Counted from the first letter of the stretch, positions 1 to 6,255 are shown. The stretch: DNA of 11,468 nt from Candidatus Acetothermia bacterium (GCA_011057175.1 DSBZ01000042.1:1-11468), one strand, 5' to 3'. The notes: a model not told the origin generated them from the sequence alone. Made by a program: numbers and translations.

Positions 1-336
1 GAGGAGGAACAGGCCCTCCTGGGACACGGCCACCACCACCGCCTCCAGCCGCCGCAGGGTCCGATCGGTGCGCCACTCCCGCGACAGCTCCACCGCTGCC
101 TGGCGGAGGGTCCCGCGGGACGCGATCTTGGCCTCCAGGCGTTCGAGGAGCGTCATCCCGTCTGCCGTCCCCCCCGAGAACCCGGCGAGGACGCGGCCGC
201 CGTGGATGCGGTGCACCTTACGGGCACCCCTCTTCACGACCCGGCTCCCCATCGTCGCCTGCCCATCGCAGGCCATCACCGCGATCCGCCCCTCGGCCGA
301 GCGGAGGGCAAGGATGGTGCTGGAGATGGTGCGCAT
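1..336 (-). CDS. hslV: ATP-dependent protease subunit HslV (ClpQ), 5' part only
   Basis: HslV is the threonine-protease chamber of the HslUV (ClpYQ) complex, which degrades proteins unfolded by the HslU ATPase in the cytoplasm. The 112 visible residues match the family through DGQATMG, the K of RGARKV, VLAGFSGGTADG, and the WRTDRTLRRLEA stretch. The left edge removes roughly the last third. The normal mature protein begins TTI at the active site. Here the aligned residues are Ser6-Thr7-Ile8, so the nucleophile position appears to be Ser rather than Thr; Asp of DGQ and Lys of ARKV are kept. The ATG at 336 is the only possible start, because an in-frame TAG (the dciA stop) lies four codons upstream. 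There is no Shine-Dalgarno sequence, but a promoter ending 6 nt before the ATG is visible. Its partner hslU would be expected past the left edge. The family call is secure; the Ser assignment rests on my alignment by eye. Confidence 0.93.
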   Translation of the reverse strand, partial: MRTISSTILALRSAEGRIAVMACDGQATMGSRVVKRGARKVHRIHGGRVLAGFSGGTADGMTLLERLEAKIASRGTLRQAAVELSREWRTDRTLRRLEAVVVAVSQEGLFLL

Positions 337-342
337 CGGTCG

Positions 343-371
343 AGTCTAGCGGTGGGGGGGAGGCCCCTCAA
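343..371 (-). promoter_or_regulatory. Probable hslV promoter inside the 3' end of dciA
   Basis: Reading leftward, TTGAGG (371-366) is followed after exactly 17 nt by TAGACT (348-343), which ends 6 nt before the hslV ATG. Each hexamer matches the sigma70 consensus at four of six positions. Transcription would start at or next to the ATG, which fits the absence of a ribosome binding site. The -10 box contains the TAG stop codon of dciA. Confidence 0.5.
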
Positions 372-882
372 TTCCGCACCCCGGACAGGAGTTCTCCGCT
401 TGGACCACTGCCACCCCGCACCCCGGACAACGCCATCCGCCCGCAGCGAGGATCGCCCGATCCCGCGCCCTCGCCCACGCGAGCAGTCGGGCGCACACCT
501 CGGCAAGCGTCGGGGGGAGTCCCCCGGGAAGCCCGTCGCGTGCTACACGCAACTCGTCCGCCGTGGGTGGGGGCACGGCGATCTCCCGTCGCGGAGCCCC
601 GCGGGCACGGACCTGGAAGCGAAGGTCCACCACCCTACTGCCCGGTGCGACCTCCTCCAGCCGAGCGAGGACTCTCCCCTTGAGGAGGTTGAGCTCCCCG
701 GCGATGACATGGCTCTCCACAACGAGGTGGAGGACTCCGCGGTCCACGTAGAGGGGCCGAGCGAGGTGGGAGAGGCCGGTAGATGCCCAGTGGAGAACGG
801 GGAGCTGGGCCTGAAGCTCCTCTTCTGCCCCCCAGTTTCGTGCGAGCGGTCCCAACCACTGCCAGATGTCTTTAGTTTTCAT
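346..882 (-). CDS. dciA: DciA-type replicative helicase loader (DUF721) with C-terminal zinc ribbon
   Basis: DciA proteins (DUF721, COG5512) help load the replicative helicase DnaB in bacteria without DnaC or DnaI. This 178-residue protein has the family core at about residues 20-93, seen in LARPLYVDRGVLHLVVES, ELNLLKGRVLARL and VVDLRFQV. A basic, proline-rich linker follows. The C terminus holds two CPGC knuckles (Cys152/155 and Cys166/169, ten residues apart), which should bind one zinc. The family often has Trp in the S-x-W-x-x-EL motif; here the sequence is SHVIAGEL. The gene sits directly beyond the DnaA-box cluster downstream of dnaA, which suits a replication role. The start is the ATG at 882, preceded by a poorly spaced AGGGG; an open frame continues upstream to 996 but runs through the box cluster. 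The downstream gene is 9 bp away. Confidence 0.82.
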   Translation of the reverse strand: MKTKDIWQWLGPLARNWGAEEELQAQLPVLHWASTGLSHLARPLYVDRGVLHLVVESHVIAGELNLLKGRVLARLEEVAPGSRVVDLRFQVRARGAPRREIAVPPPTADELRVARDGLPGGLPPTLAEVCARLLAWARARDRAILAAGGWRCPGCGVAVVQAENSCPGCGIEGPPPHR

Positions 883-884
883 AA
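868..884. promoter_or_regulatory. Candidate AT-rich unwinding element at the dciA edge of the origin
   Basis: The stretch GTCTTTAGTTTTCATAA is clearly richer in A+T than its surroundings and lies at the dciA side of the DnaA-box cluster, overlapping the first codons of dciA. Next to it, 894-902 reads TAGTAGCAG, which resembles the DnaA-trio repeat that guides DnaA onto single strands. The nearest box is 917-925. The order box, trio, AT-rich stretch fits known bacterial origins, but the stretch is short and partly coding. Confidence 0.3.
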
Positions 885-1131
885 CCCCTGTCGTAGTAGC
901 AGAGGACACCGGGACTTGGGGATAACCGGGGAGCGTCCCACGGGAACGCCATCTTGTGGTGGGGAGAGAGCTGGGGAAAACCTGGGGATAGGACATCTGT
1001 CCAGAGGAATGTCGTTGGGGAAAGGATTCTCACGCGGCAATGCACATCCTTTTTCCACGCTCGGGCAGACGTTATCCCCAAGGGCAACGGGTGTTTTCCC
1101 CAGGGTAATCCACCGCCGGGTGGGGATAGCT
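883..1131. other. Probable replication origin (oriC): cluster of DnaA-box-like 9-mers between dnaA and dciA
   Basis: This 249-bp stretch is the longest region without a gene. It holds at least eight DnaA-box-like 9-mers. On the minus strand they are TTATCCCCA (917-925), TTTTCCCCA (972-980), CTATCCCCA (983-991), CTTTCCCCA (1016-1024) and CTATCCCCA (1121-1129). On the plus strand they are TTTTCCACG (1051-1059), TTATCCCCA (1072-1080) and TTTTCCCCA (1094-1102). Weaker matches are CTCTCCCCA (960-968, minus) and TAATCCACC (1106-1114, plus). The classical box is TTATCCACA, so these differ mainly by C for A at position 7. Location next to dnaA and dciA supports an origin. No gene of convincing coding character lies here. 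The short hairpin 1110-1123 (CCACC-GCCG-GGTGG) follows the dnaA stop. Confidence 0.8.
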
Positions 1132-2460
1132 TCATGGGCCGTACTTGGTGAGGATCGCGGAGCGGAGGCCCTCGATCTCGCTGCGGAGGAGGGGCATCTG
1201 GCGCAGGAGCTCCTGCATTTTCTGGTAGGAGTGCATGATCGTGGTGTGGTCGCGCCCGCCGAACGATCGCCCCAGGGCGGGGAACGAGCTCTCCGTGAGC
1301 TCGCGAGCGAGGTAGATCGCGATCTGGCGGGCGTGGACAAGCTCTTTCTTCCGCGATGGGCTCTCGATCTCGCTCACGGGGATCCGATAGGCAGCAGCGA
1401 CCTCGTTCTTGATCGCCTCCACGGTCAGCTTGCGCGAGAAATTCTCCTTGGGAAGGATCTCCTCGAGCATGGCGGCGGTGACCGGTCCTTGGCAAAGCTC
1501 GGCGTGGGCGAGGGCGCGGATGAGGGCCCCTTCGAGGTCGCGGACGTTGGTGGTGATTCGAGAGGCGATGAGCTCGACCACCTCGTCCGGGACCTCAAGG
1601 CCCCTCCGCCGGGCCTTTTCACGTAGGATCGCGGATCGGGTCTCGAAGTCGGGGGCCTGGATGTCGGCAACGAGGCCCCACCGGAACCGGGACACGAGGC
1701 GGTCCTGGAGGCCCTGGAGGTCGTCGGGAGAACGGTCGGAGGAGAGGACGATCTGCTTGCCGTTCCCGTAGAGCTCGTTGAAGGTGTGGAACAGTTCCTC
1801 CTGGGTCCCTTCCTTGTTCTTGAGGAAGTGGACATCGTCGATGAGGAGCACCCCCACCGTGCGGTACTTGGCGCGAAACTGTTCGGTGGTGTTCGCGGCG
1901 ATGGACTGGATGAGCTCGATCGCGAACCGCTCCGAGGTCGTGTACACGACCGTCGTGTCGTTGGCGGCGATGAGGATATGCGACCCGATCGCGTGCAGGA
2001 GGTGGGTCTTCCCTAGCCCCACGCTCCCGTAGATGAAGAGGGGGTTGTAGGCCCGCGCCGGGGATTCGGCCACGGCGCGGGCGGCGGCGAACGCCAGTTG
2101 CGAGTTCTTCCCTTGCACGAACGTGTCGAACGTGTACTCAGGGTTCAGGGGAAGCGAGCCGTGGTACCGGCGGGCGAGGCGGGGGTCGAGGGAGGGCGTG
2201 GGAGGGGGCTGCTCCACCACTTGGATCTTGAGGTCGAGGGGGCGGCCGGCGACGTCCTTCACCACCCGCTCCACGAGCGCTCGGTAACGGCGCTCGATGC
2301 CCCCTTTGGCGAGGAGGGACGGGACTTCCAGGACGAGGTTCCCTTCGTCGACGCCCTTGGCTCGCGCGTCGTCGATCCACGCCGCGAAATTAGCGGGAGG
2401 GATCTCCTTCACGAGCAGGGCTTTCGCCTGTTGCCATATCTCCTCCGCGCTGTGGCCCAT
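1132..2460 (-). CDS. dnaA: Chromosomal replication initiator protein DnaA
   Basis: DnaA binds origin boxes, assembles as an ATP-bound filament and melts the origin. The 442-residue product has every domain: an N-terminal helicase-interaction domain (1-80), a short linker (about 82-100), an AAA+ domain with Walker A GSVGLGKT (145-152) and Walker B LLIDD (Asp208/Asp209), and a C-terminal DNA-binding domain with GGRDHTT (401-407), the motif that reads the box. Length is normal (about 440-450). I chose ATG 2460, which has AAGGAG just upstream; a TTG at 2472 would add four residues. The probable origin lies just past its 3' end. Only 47 bp separate it from tRNA-Phe upstream, and I see neither a promoter nor DnaA boxes there, so the classical autoregulation site is missing from that side. 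Confidence 0.97.
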   Translation of the reverse strand: MGHSAEEIWQQAKALLVKEIPPANFAAWIDDARAKGVDEGNLVLEVPSLLAKGGIERRYRALVERVVKDVAGRPLDLKIQVVEQPPPTPSLDPRLARRYHGSLPLNPEYTFDTFVQGKNSQLAFAAARAVAESPARAYNPLFIYGSVGLGKTHLLHAIGSHILIAANDTTVVYTTSERFAIELIQSIAANTTEQFRAKYRTVGVLLIDDVHFLKNKEGTQEELFHTFNELYGNGKQIVLSSDRSPDDLQGLQDRLVSRFRWGLVADIQAPDFETRSAILREKARRRGLEVPDEVVELIASRITTNVRDLEGALIRALAHAELCQGPVTAAMLEEILPKENFSRKLTVEAIKNEVAAAYRIPVSEIESPSRKKELVHARQIAIYLARELTESSFPALGRSFGGRDHTTIMHSYQKMQELLRQMPLLRSEIEGLRSAILTKYGP

Positions 2461-2507
2461 GGACTCCTTCAAACTCCTCGCCCCCGCCGCTGGTCACCAT
2501 GCGATCG

Positions 2508-2583
2508 TGGTGGCGAGGCCCAGAGTCGAACTGGGGACACCACGGTTTTCAGCCGTGTGCTCTACCACCTGAGCTACCTCGCC
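2508..2583 (-). tRNA. tRNA-Phe (GAA)
   Basis: A full cloverleaf can be drawn. The acceptor is GGCGAGG/CCTCGCC, the D arm AGCTCAGGTGGTAGAGC, the anticodon loop CTGAAAA gives GAA, and the T arm is CCCAG-TTCGACT-CTGGG. The discriminator A and the CCA tail (2508-2510) are encoded. It is the last tRNA of the cluster, 47 bp before dnaA. Confidence 0.95.
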
Positions 2584-2590
2584 GCACGGC

Positions 2591-2655
2591 CAGTCTTCGG
2601 TCGCAAGTTCCAAGTCCTGCCCGAGGACTTGAGACTCGTTGACTTGCGGCTGTCC
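2591..2655. repeat. Palindromic spacer element, copy 1 (tRNA-Phe/tRNA-Asp spacer)
   Basis: Two nested perfect inverted repeats form one hairpin: CAAGTCC (2611-2617) with GGACTTG (2625-2631), and CGCAAGT (2602-2608) with ACTTGCG (2642-2648). The right arm, GACTTGAGACTCGTTGACTT followed by GCGGCTGTCC, matches the right arms of the other three elements. It fills nearly the whole 75-bp spacer. Confidence 0.75.
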
Positions 2656-2658
2656 TGC

Positions 2659-2737
2659 TGGCGGGGACGACGGGATTTGAACCCGCGGTCTCCGGAGTGA
2701 CAATCCGGTGTCCTAGTCCAGCCTAGACCACGTCCCC
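2659..2737 (-). tRNA. tRNA-Asp (GTC)
   Basis: The acceptor is GGGGACG/CGTCCCC, and the anticodon stem CCGGA/TCCGG encloses TTGTCAC, giving GTC. The T arm reads GCGGG-TTCAAAT-CCCGT. The discriminator is G, as expected for Asp, and CCA is encoded (2659-2661). The D loop is on the long side. Only 11 bp separate it from tRNA-Val. Confidence 0.95.
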
Positions 2738-2748
2738 GAACCCGCAAT

Positions 2749-2820
2749 TGGGCGAGAGAGGGATCGAACCTCTGGCCTTCCGGATGTAAGCCGGATGCTC
2801 TCCCGCTGAGCTACTCGCCC
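2749..2820 (-). tRNA. tRNA-Val (TAC)
   Basis: The acceptor is GGGCGAG/CTCGCCC, the anticodon loop CTTACAT gives TAC, and the T arm is AGAGG-TTCGATC-CCTCT. The discriminator is A. CCA is not encoded, unlike the Asp and Phe genes of the same cluster, so the tail must be added by tRNA nucleotidyltransferase. Confidence 0.95.
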
Positions 2821-2831
2821 GGGAGTGTACC

Positions 2832-2850
2832 CCCCTCCCTGGGAGAGGGG
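2832..2850. repeat. Small hairpin in the tRNA-Val/tRNA-Glu spacer
   Basis: CCCCTC (2832-2837) and GAGGGG (2845-2850) form a 6-bp stem with a 7-nt loop inside the 34-bp spacer. It is unrelated in sequence to the larger palindromic elements of the other spacers. It has no T tract, so termination is unlikely; it may be a processing signal or chance in GC-rich DNA. Confidence 0.3.
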
Positions 2851-2854
2851 CAAG

Positions 2855-2927
2855 TGTCCCCGGGGGGATTCGAACCCCCGTCTCCGGATTGAAAGCCCGG
2901 TATCCTAGACCACTGGACGACGGGGAC
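2855..2927 (-). tRNA. tRNA-Glu (TTC)
   Basis: The acceptor is GTCCCCG/CGGGGAC, the anticodon loop CTTTCAA gives TTC, and the T arm is GGGGG-TTCGAAT-CCCCC. The first base pairs GTCCCCG and the D arm TCCAGTGGTCTAGGA are typical of bacterial tRNA-Glu. The last pair of the anticodon stem is G-U. CCA is not encoded. Confidence 0.95.
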
Positions 2928-2940
2928 GGAACGACGAGGT

Positions 2941-3048
2941 GCAAGTCTCAAGTCTACTCGTCCGGCGGTTCGCGGCCAAGCCCAGCTGAGGGGGACGCCG
3001 CTCCTCACCGGGACTTGGGACTCTCGAGTTGTGACTTCTGACTGTCGC
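2941..3048. repeat. Palindromic spacer element, copy 2 (tRNA-Glu/tRNA-Lys-TTT spacer)
   Basis: The left arm GCAAGTCTCAAGTCTACTCG (2941-2960) is an imperfect inverted copy of the right arm GGACTTGGGACTCTCGAGTT (3011-3030), which runs on through GTGACTTCTGACTGTCGC to 3048. The 50-bp centre has its own short stem, CGGCG (2963-2967) with CGCCG (2996-3000). It occupies most of the 123-bp spacer. Confidence 0.65.
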
Positions 3049-3050
3049 TG

Positions 3051-3123
3051 TGGGTCGTGCAGGAATTGAACCTGCGACACCCGGCTTAAAAGGCCGGTGC
3101 TCTACCGACTGAGCTAACGACCC
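3051..3123 (-). tRNA. tRNA-Lys (TTT)
   Basis: The acceptor is GGGTCGT/ACGACCC, the anticodon loop CTTTTAA gives TTT, and the T arm is GCAGG-TTCAATT-CCTGC. The discriminator is A and CCA is not encoded. The first 26 nt are identical to the neighbouring tRNA-Lys (CTT), and the flanks resemble each other too. Confidence 0.95.
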
Positions 3124-3128
3124 AGAAA

Positions 3129-3236
3129 TCACAGTCCCCATCCGCGAGTCTCAAGTCGGTGAAGTCGTGGGGGCTGGGAACGGGGTGGAAGGGCTTGCGG
3201 CCCGACGACTTGGGACTCGCTGACTTGTGACTGTCC
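3129..3236. repeat. Palindromic spacer element, copy 3 (between the two tRNA-Lys genes)
   Basis: The left arm (3129-3168) contains GCGAGTCTCAAGTC; the right arm (3205-3236) begins ACGACTTGGGACTCGC and continues TGACTTGTGACTGTCC. The reverse complement of the left arm core matches the right arm core at 14 of 16 positions, and ACAGTC/GACTGT close the outer ends. The right arm is itself two tandem GACTTG-GACT units. Confidence 0.7.
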
Positions 3237-3239
3237 TTC

Positions 3240-3312
3240 TGGGTCGTGGAGGATTCGAACCCCCGGCCCGCGGATTAAGAGTCCGCTGCTCTACCGACTG
3301 AGCTAACGACCC
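3240..3312 (-). tRNA. tRNA-Lys (CTT)
   Basis: The acceptor is GGGTCGT/ACGACCC, the anticodon stem GCGGA/TCCGC encloses CTCTTAA, giving CTT, and the T arm is GGGGG-TTCGAAT-CCTCC with one G-U pair. The discriminator is A and CCA is not encoded. It is the first gene of the tRNA cluster. Confidence 0.95.
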
Positions 3313-3316
3313 GCTA

Positions 3317-3380
3317 CCACAGCCCAAGGTCGGGAACCGTGTGCCGTGACGACTTGCCGACCTTCGAGTTGTGGCTGTGA
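3317..3380. repeat. Palindromic element, copy 4 (leader of the tRNA cluster)
   Basis: CACAGCC (3318-3324) pairs with GGCTGTG (3373-3379), and AAGGTCGG (3326-3333) pairs with CCGACCTT (3357-3364); both are perfect. The right arm ACGACTTGCCGACC...GTTGTGGCTGTGA (3349-3380) is a diverged copy of the arms in the tRNA spacers. It would form the 5' leader hairpin of the cluster transcript. Confidence 0.65.
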
Positions 3381-3409
3381 GTTTACGGGCGGTGGGCGGG
3401 CTTCGTCAA
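3380..3409 (-). promoter_or_regulatory. Promoter of the tRNA cluster
   Basis: Reading leftward, TTGACG (3409-3404) and TAAACT (3385-3380) are separated by 18 nt. The -35 matches consensus at five of six positions and the -10 at four. It lies about 70 bp upstream of tRNA-Lys (CTT) and is the only good promoter I see for the six tRNAs and possibly dnaA. It is divergent from, and almost touches, the rarA -10 box. Confidence 0.6.
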
Positions 3410-3414
3410 GGCGC

Positions 3415-3420
3415 TACAAT
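3415..3420 (+). promoter_or_regulatory. -10 box of rarA, leaderless arrangement
   Basis: TACAAT ends 8 nt before the rarA ATG (3429), so the transcript would begin at or beside the start codon. No -35 hexamer is recognisable at 16-18 nt. There is no ribosome binding site before the ATG, which fits leaderless translation. Confidence 0.45.
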
Positions 3421-3428
3421 GGAACGGC

Positions 3429-4733
3429 ATGGACGGCCTTTGGCAGGGTCGGGCGCCCCTGGCGGAGCGGTTGCGGCCGCGCGCGCTCGGGGAGGTGGTC
3501 GGCCAGCGGCACCTCCTTGGGGAGAAGGGGCCCTTGCGGGCGCTCATCGAGGGGGGCGTGGCCGTTCCGCTCGTCTTCTGGGGGCCGCCGGGGACGGGGA
3601 AGACTACCGTTGGTCGGCTCATCGCTACGCGGTGGGGGGCGCGGTTCGTCCAGCGCTCGGCGGCGCTCGCCACCGTGACGGAGGTCCGCGCCGCGCTCCT
3701 TTCCTCCCGCGAGACGTGGCGGCGGGCCGGGCAGAGGGACCTCTTGTTCCTGGACGAGGTCCATCGCTGGAACCGCGCCCAGCAGGACGTGCTGCTCCCG
3801 TTCCTCGAGGAGGGGTCGGTTCTATTCATCGGGGCGACCACCGAGAACCCGTCGTTCGCCCTCCGCTCCGCCCTCCTCTCTCGGGCCCAGCTGTTCGTGT
3901 TCGAGCCCCTCTCCGCGGATGACCTGCGTTTTCTCCTCGGCCGGGCGCTGGCCGACGAGCGGGGCTACGGAGGCCGGGTCTCCCTTGAGCCGGAGGCGGG
4001 CGAATTCCTGATCCGCTACGCCGACGGCGACGCCCGGCGGCTCCTCACCGCCCTCGAGACCGCGGTGGGGGCGTTGGGAGAGGGGGAACTGTCGCTTGCC
4101 CAAGTGGCGGAGGCAGTGGGGAAGAAGGCCCTCCGCTACGATCGGGCCGGCGAGGAGCACTACAGCCTGATTTCCGCCCTCCACAAGTCGGTCCGCAATT
4201 CCGACGTGGACGCGGCCCTCTACTGGCTGGTGCGGATGATCGAGTCGGGAGAGGACCCGCGGTACGTGGCCCGGCGCCTGGTGCGGATGGCAAGCGAGGA
4301 CGTGGGCCTTGCCGATCCGAATGCCCTCGCGCTCGTGGTCGCCGCGGCCCAGGCCGTGGAACACGTGGGGATGCCGGAATGCGAGCTTGCCCTCGCCGAA
4401 GCGGCAGCGTACCTCGCCTTGGCTCCGAAGTCGAACGCCCTCTACCTCGCCTACGGCGAGGCGAAGCGCGATGTCGCGGAGACGATCAACGAGCCGGTGC
4501 CCCTGCACCTGCGCAATCCGGTCACGGAGACGATGAAGGGGCTCAATTACGGCAAGGGCTACCGGTATGCTCACGACGAGCCGGAACGGGTGGCCCTCAT
4601 GCCGAGCCTTCCCGAGGGGCTGCGCGGCCGGGAGTACTATCGCCCCGTGGATGCGGGGTGGGAGGGCCGCATCATGAAGCGCCTCCAGGCCCTGCGCGCC
4701 CTCATCCGGGGCGGGGCGCCACCGGCCCAGTAG
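3429..4733 (+). CDS. rarA: Replication-associated recombination protein RarA (MgsA), AAA+ ATPase
   Basis: RarA is a tetrameric AAA+ ATPase related to clamp-loader subunits and RuvB; it acts at stalled replication forks. The 434-residue product is of normal length. Walker A is GPPGTGKT (52-59), Walker B is LLFLDE (105-110), sensor 1 lies in GATTENPSF (about 135-143), and the conserved SALLSR follows at 147-152. The C-terminal half carries the family-specific region with SALHKSVRNSDVDAALYWL, RMASEDVGLADP and the NPVTETMKGLNYGKGYRYAHD stretch. The usual FxDEIHRFN reads FLDEVHRWN. ATG 3429 has no Shine-Dalgarno sequence but has a TACAAT box 8 nt upstream. Closeness to dnaA and dciA keeps three replication genes within 4 kb. 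Twenty base pairs separate it from the next gene. Confidence 0.95.
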   Translation: MDGLWQGRAPLAERLRPRALGEVVGQRHLLGEKGPLRALIEGGVAVPLVFWGPPGTGKTTVGRLIATRWGARFVQRSAALATVTEVRAALLSSRETWRRAGQRDLLFLDEVHRWNRAQQDVLLPFLEEGSVLFIGATTENPSFALRSALLSRAQLFVFEPLSADDLRFLLGRALADERGYGGRVSLEPEAGEFLIRYADGDARRLLTALETAVGALGEGELSLAQVAEAVGKKALRYDRAGEEHYSLISALHKSVRNSDVDAALYWLVRMIESGEDPRYVARRLVRMASEDVGLADPNALALVVAAAQAVEHVGMPECELALAEAAAYLALAPKSNALYLAYGEAKRDVAETINEPVPLHLRNPVTETMKGLNYGKGYRYAHDEPERVALMPSLPEGLRGREYYRPVDAGWEGRIMKRLQALRALIRGGAPPAQ

Positions 4734-4741
4734 GTTCCCTT

Positions 4742-4747
4742 TATACT
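4742..4747 (+). promoter_or_regulatory. -10 box of the MoaD-like gene, leaderless arrangement
   Basis: TATACT (five of six matches to TATAAT) ends 6 nt before the GTG start at 4754, so transcription would begin about at the start codon. No -35 match is seen. The gene could also be read through from rarA, whose stop is 20 bp upstream. Confidence 0.45.
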
Positions 4748-4753
4748 CGGGGC

Positions 4754-5032
4754 GTGAAGGTCACCGTCAAGCTGTTCGGCGAGTTTCGCGCTGCCCTGGG
4801 CATGGAGGGCCTGCAACTGGAGCTCCCGACGGGGACGACGTGCCGCGAGGCCCTGGCCCGCTTGGCCGAGGACCACCCACAGCTCGGGGATCTCCTGTTC
4901 GCGGGTGGGGAGATCCGGGACCACCTCCACGTGTTCGTGAACGGCCGCAACGTGGTCCACGGGCAGGGTCTGGGGACGCCCCTCTCCCCGGGCGACACCC
5001 TGACCTTCTTTCCGCCGATCAGCGGGGGGTGA
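4754..5032 (+). CDS. MoaD/ThiS family sulfur-carrier-like protein
   Basis: The 92-residue product has the ubiquitin-like fold signature of MoaD/ThiS proteins: KVTVKLFGEFRAALG at the N terminus, VNGRNV in the middle, LSPGDTLTFFPPISGG at the end. The terminal Gly-Gly (91-92) is the residue pair that is adenylated and thiocarboxylated by a MoeB/ThiF-type enzyme. The GDxLxxFPPxxGG ending resembles MoaD, the sulfur donor in molybdopterin synthesis, more than ThiS. No moaA, moaE or moeB lies nearby, so it could instead serve tungsten cofactor, thiamine, cysteine or tRNA thiolation. The GTG at 4754 gives the expected family start; no ribosome binding site is seen. Confidence 0.82.
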   Translation: MKVTVKLFGEFRAALGMEGLQLELPTGTTCREALARLAEDHPQLGDLLFAGGEIRDHLHVFVNGRNVVHGQGLGTPLSPGDTLTFFPPISGG

Positions 5033-5036
5033 CCTG

Positions 5037-5065
5037 TTGCGCCACTGGGCCCGGATCGCTATACT
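5037..5065 (+). promoter_or_regulatory. Promoter of the sugar ABC ATPase gene
   Basis: TTGCGC (5037-5042) and TATACT (5060-5065) are 17 nt apart. The -10 matches consensus at five of six positions and the -35 at three. Transcription would start near 5072, leaving a leader of about 35 nt that carries the GAGGAGG ribosome binding site (5095-5101). Confidence 0.45.
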
Positions 5066-5107
5066 CAGCGCGCTTCTCGCTGGAATGTCCACACGAGGAG
5101 GCCAGGG

Positions 5108-6211
<1,104 letters not shown>

Positions 6212-6255
6212 GATGGCCTGCAGCACCGAGCACCAGGGACGAGGATCGGTTCGGG

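Noticed and set aside
883..996. N-terminal extension of dciA up to 996
   Set aside because: The extra codons run through the DnaA-box cluster and do not resemble the DUF721 N terminus; the ATG at 882 matches family length.
202..1626. Long plus-strand open frame of 474 codons
   Set aside because: It is antisense to dciA, dnaA and the origin, has low-complexity composition with no recognisable family, and is what GC-rich DNA produces opposite real genes.
2640..2710. Possible dnaA promoter inside tRNA-Asp (TTGTCA, 17 nt, TCAAAT)
   Set aside because: Both hexamers are fixed by tRNA anticodon-loop and T-loop sequence, so the match is most simply coincidence.
2591..3380. CRISPR-like array because of repeated units
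   Set aside because: The repeats are diverged, palindromic and irregularly spaced, with tRNA genes as the intervening sequence; there is no constant repeat/spacer length and no cas gene.
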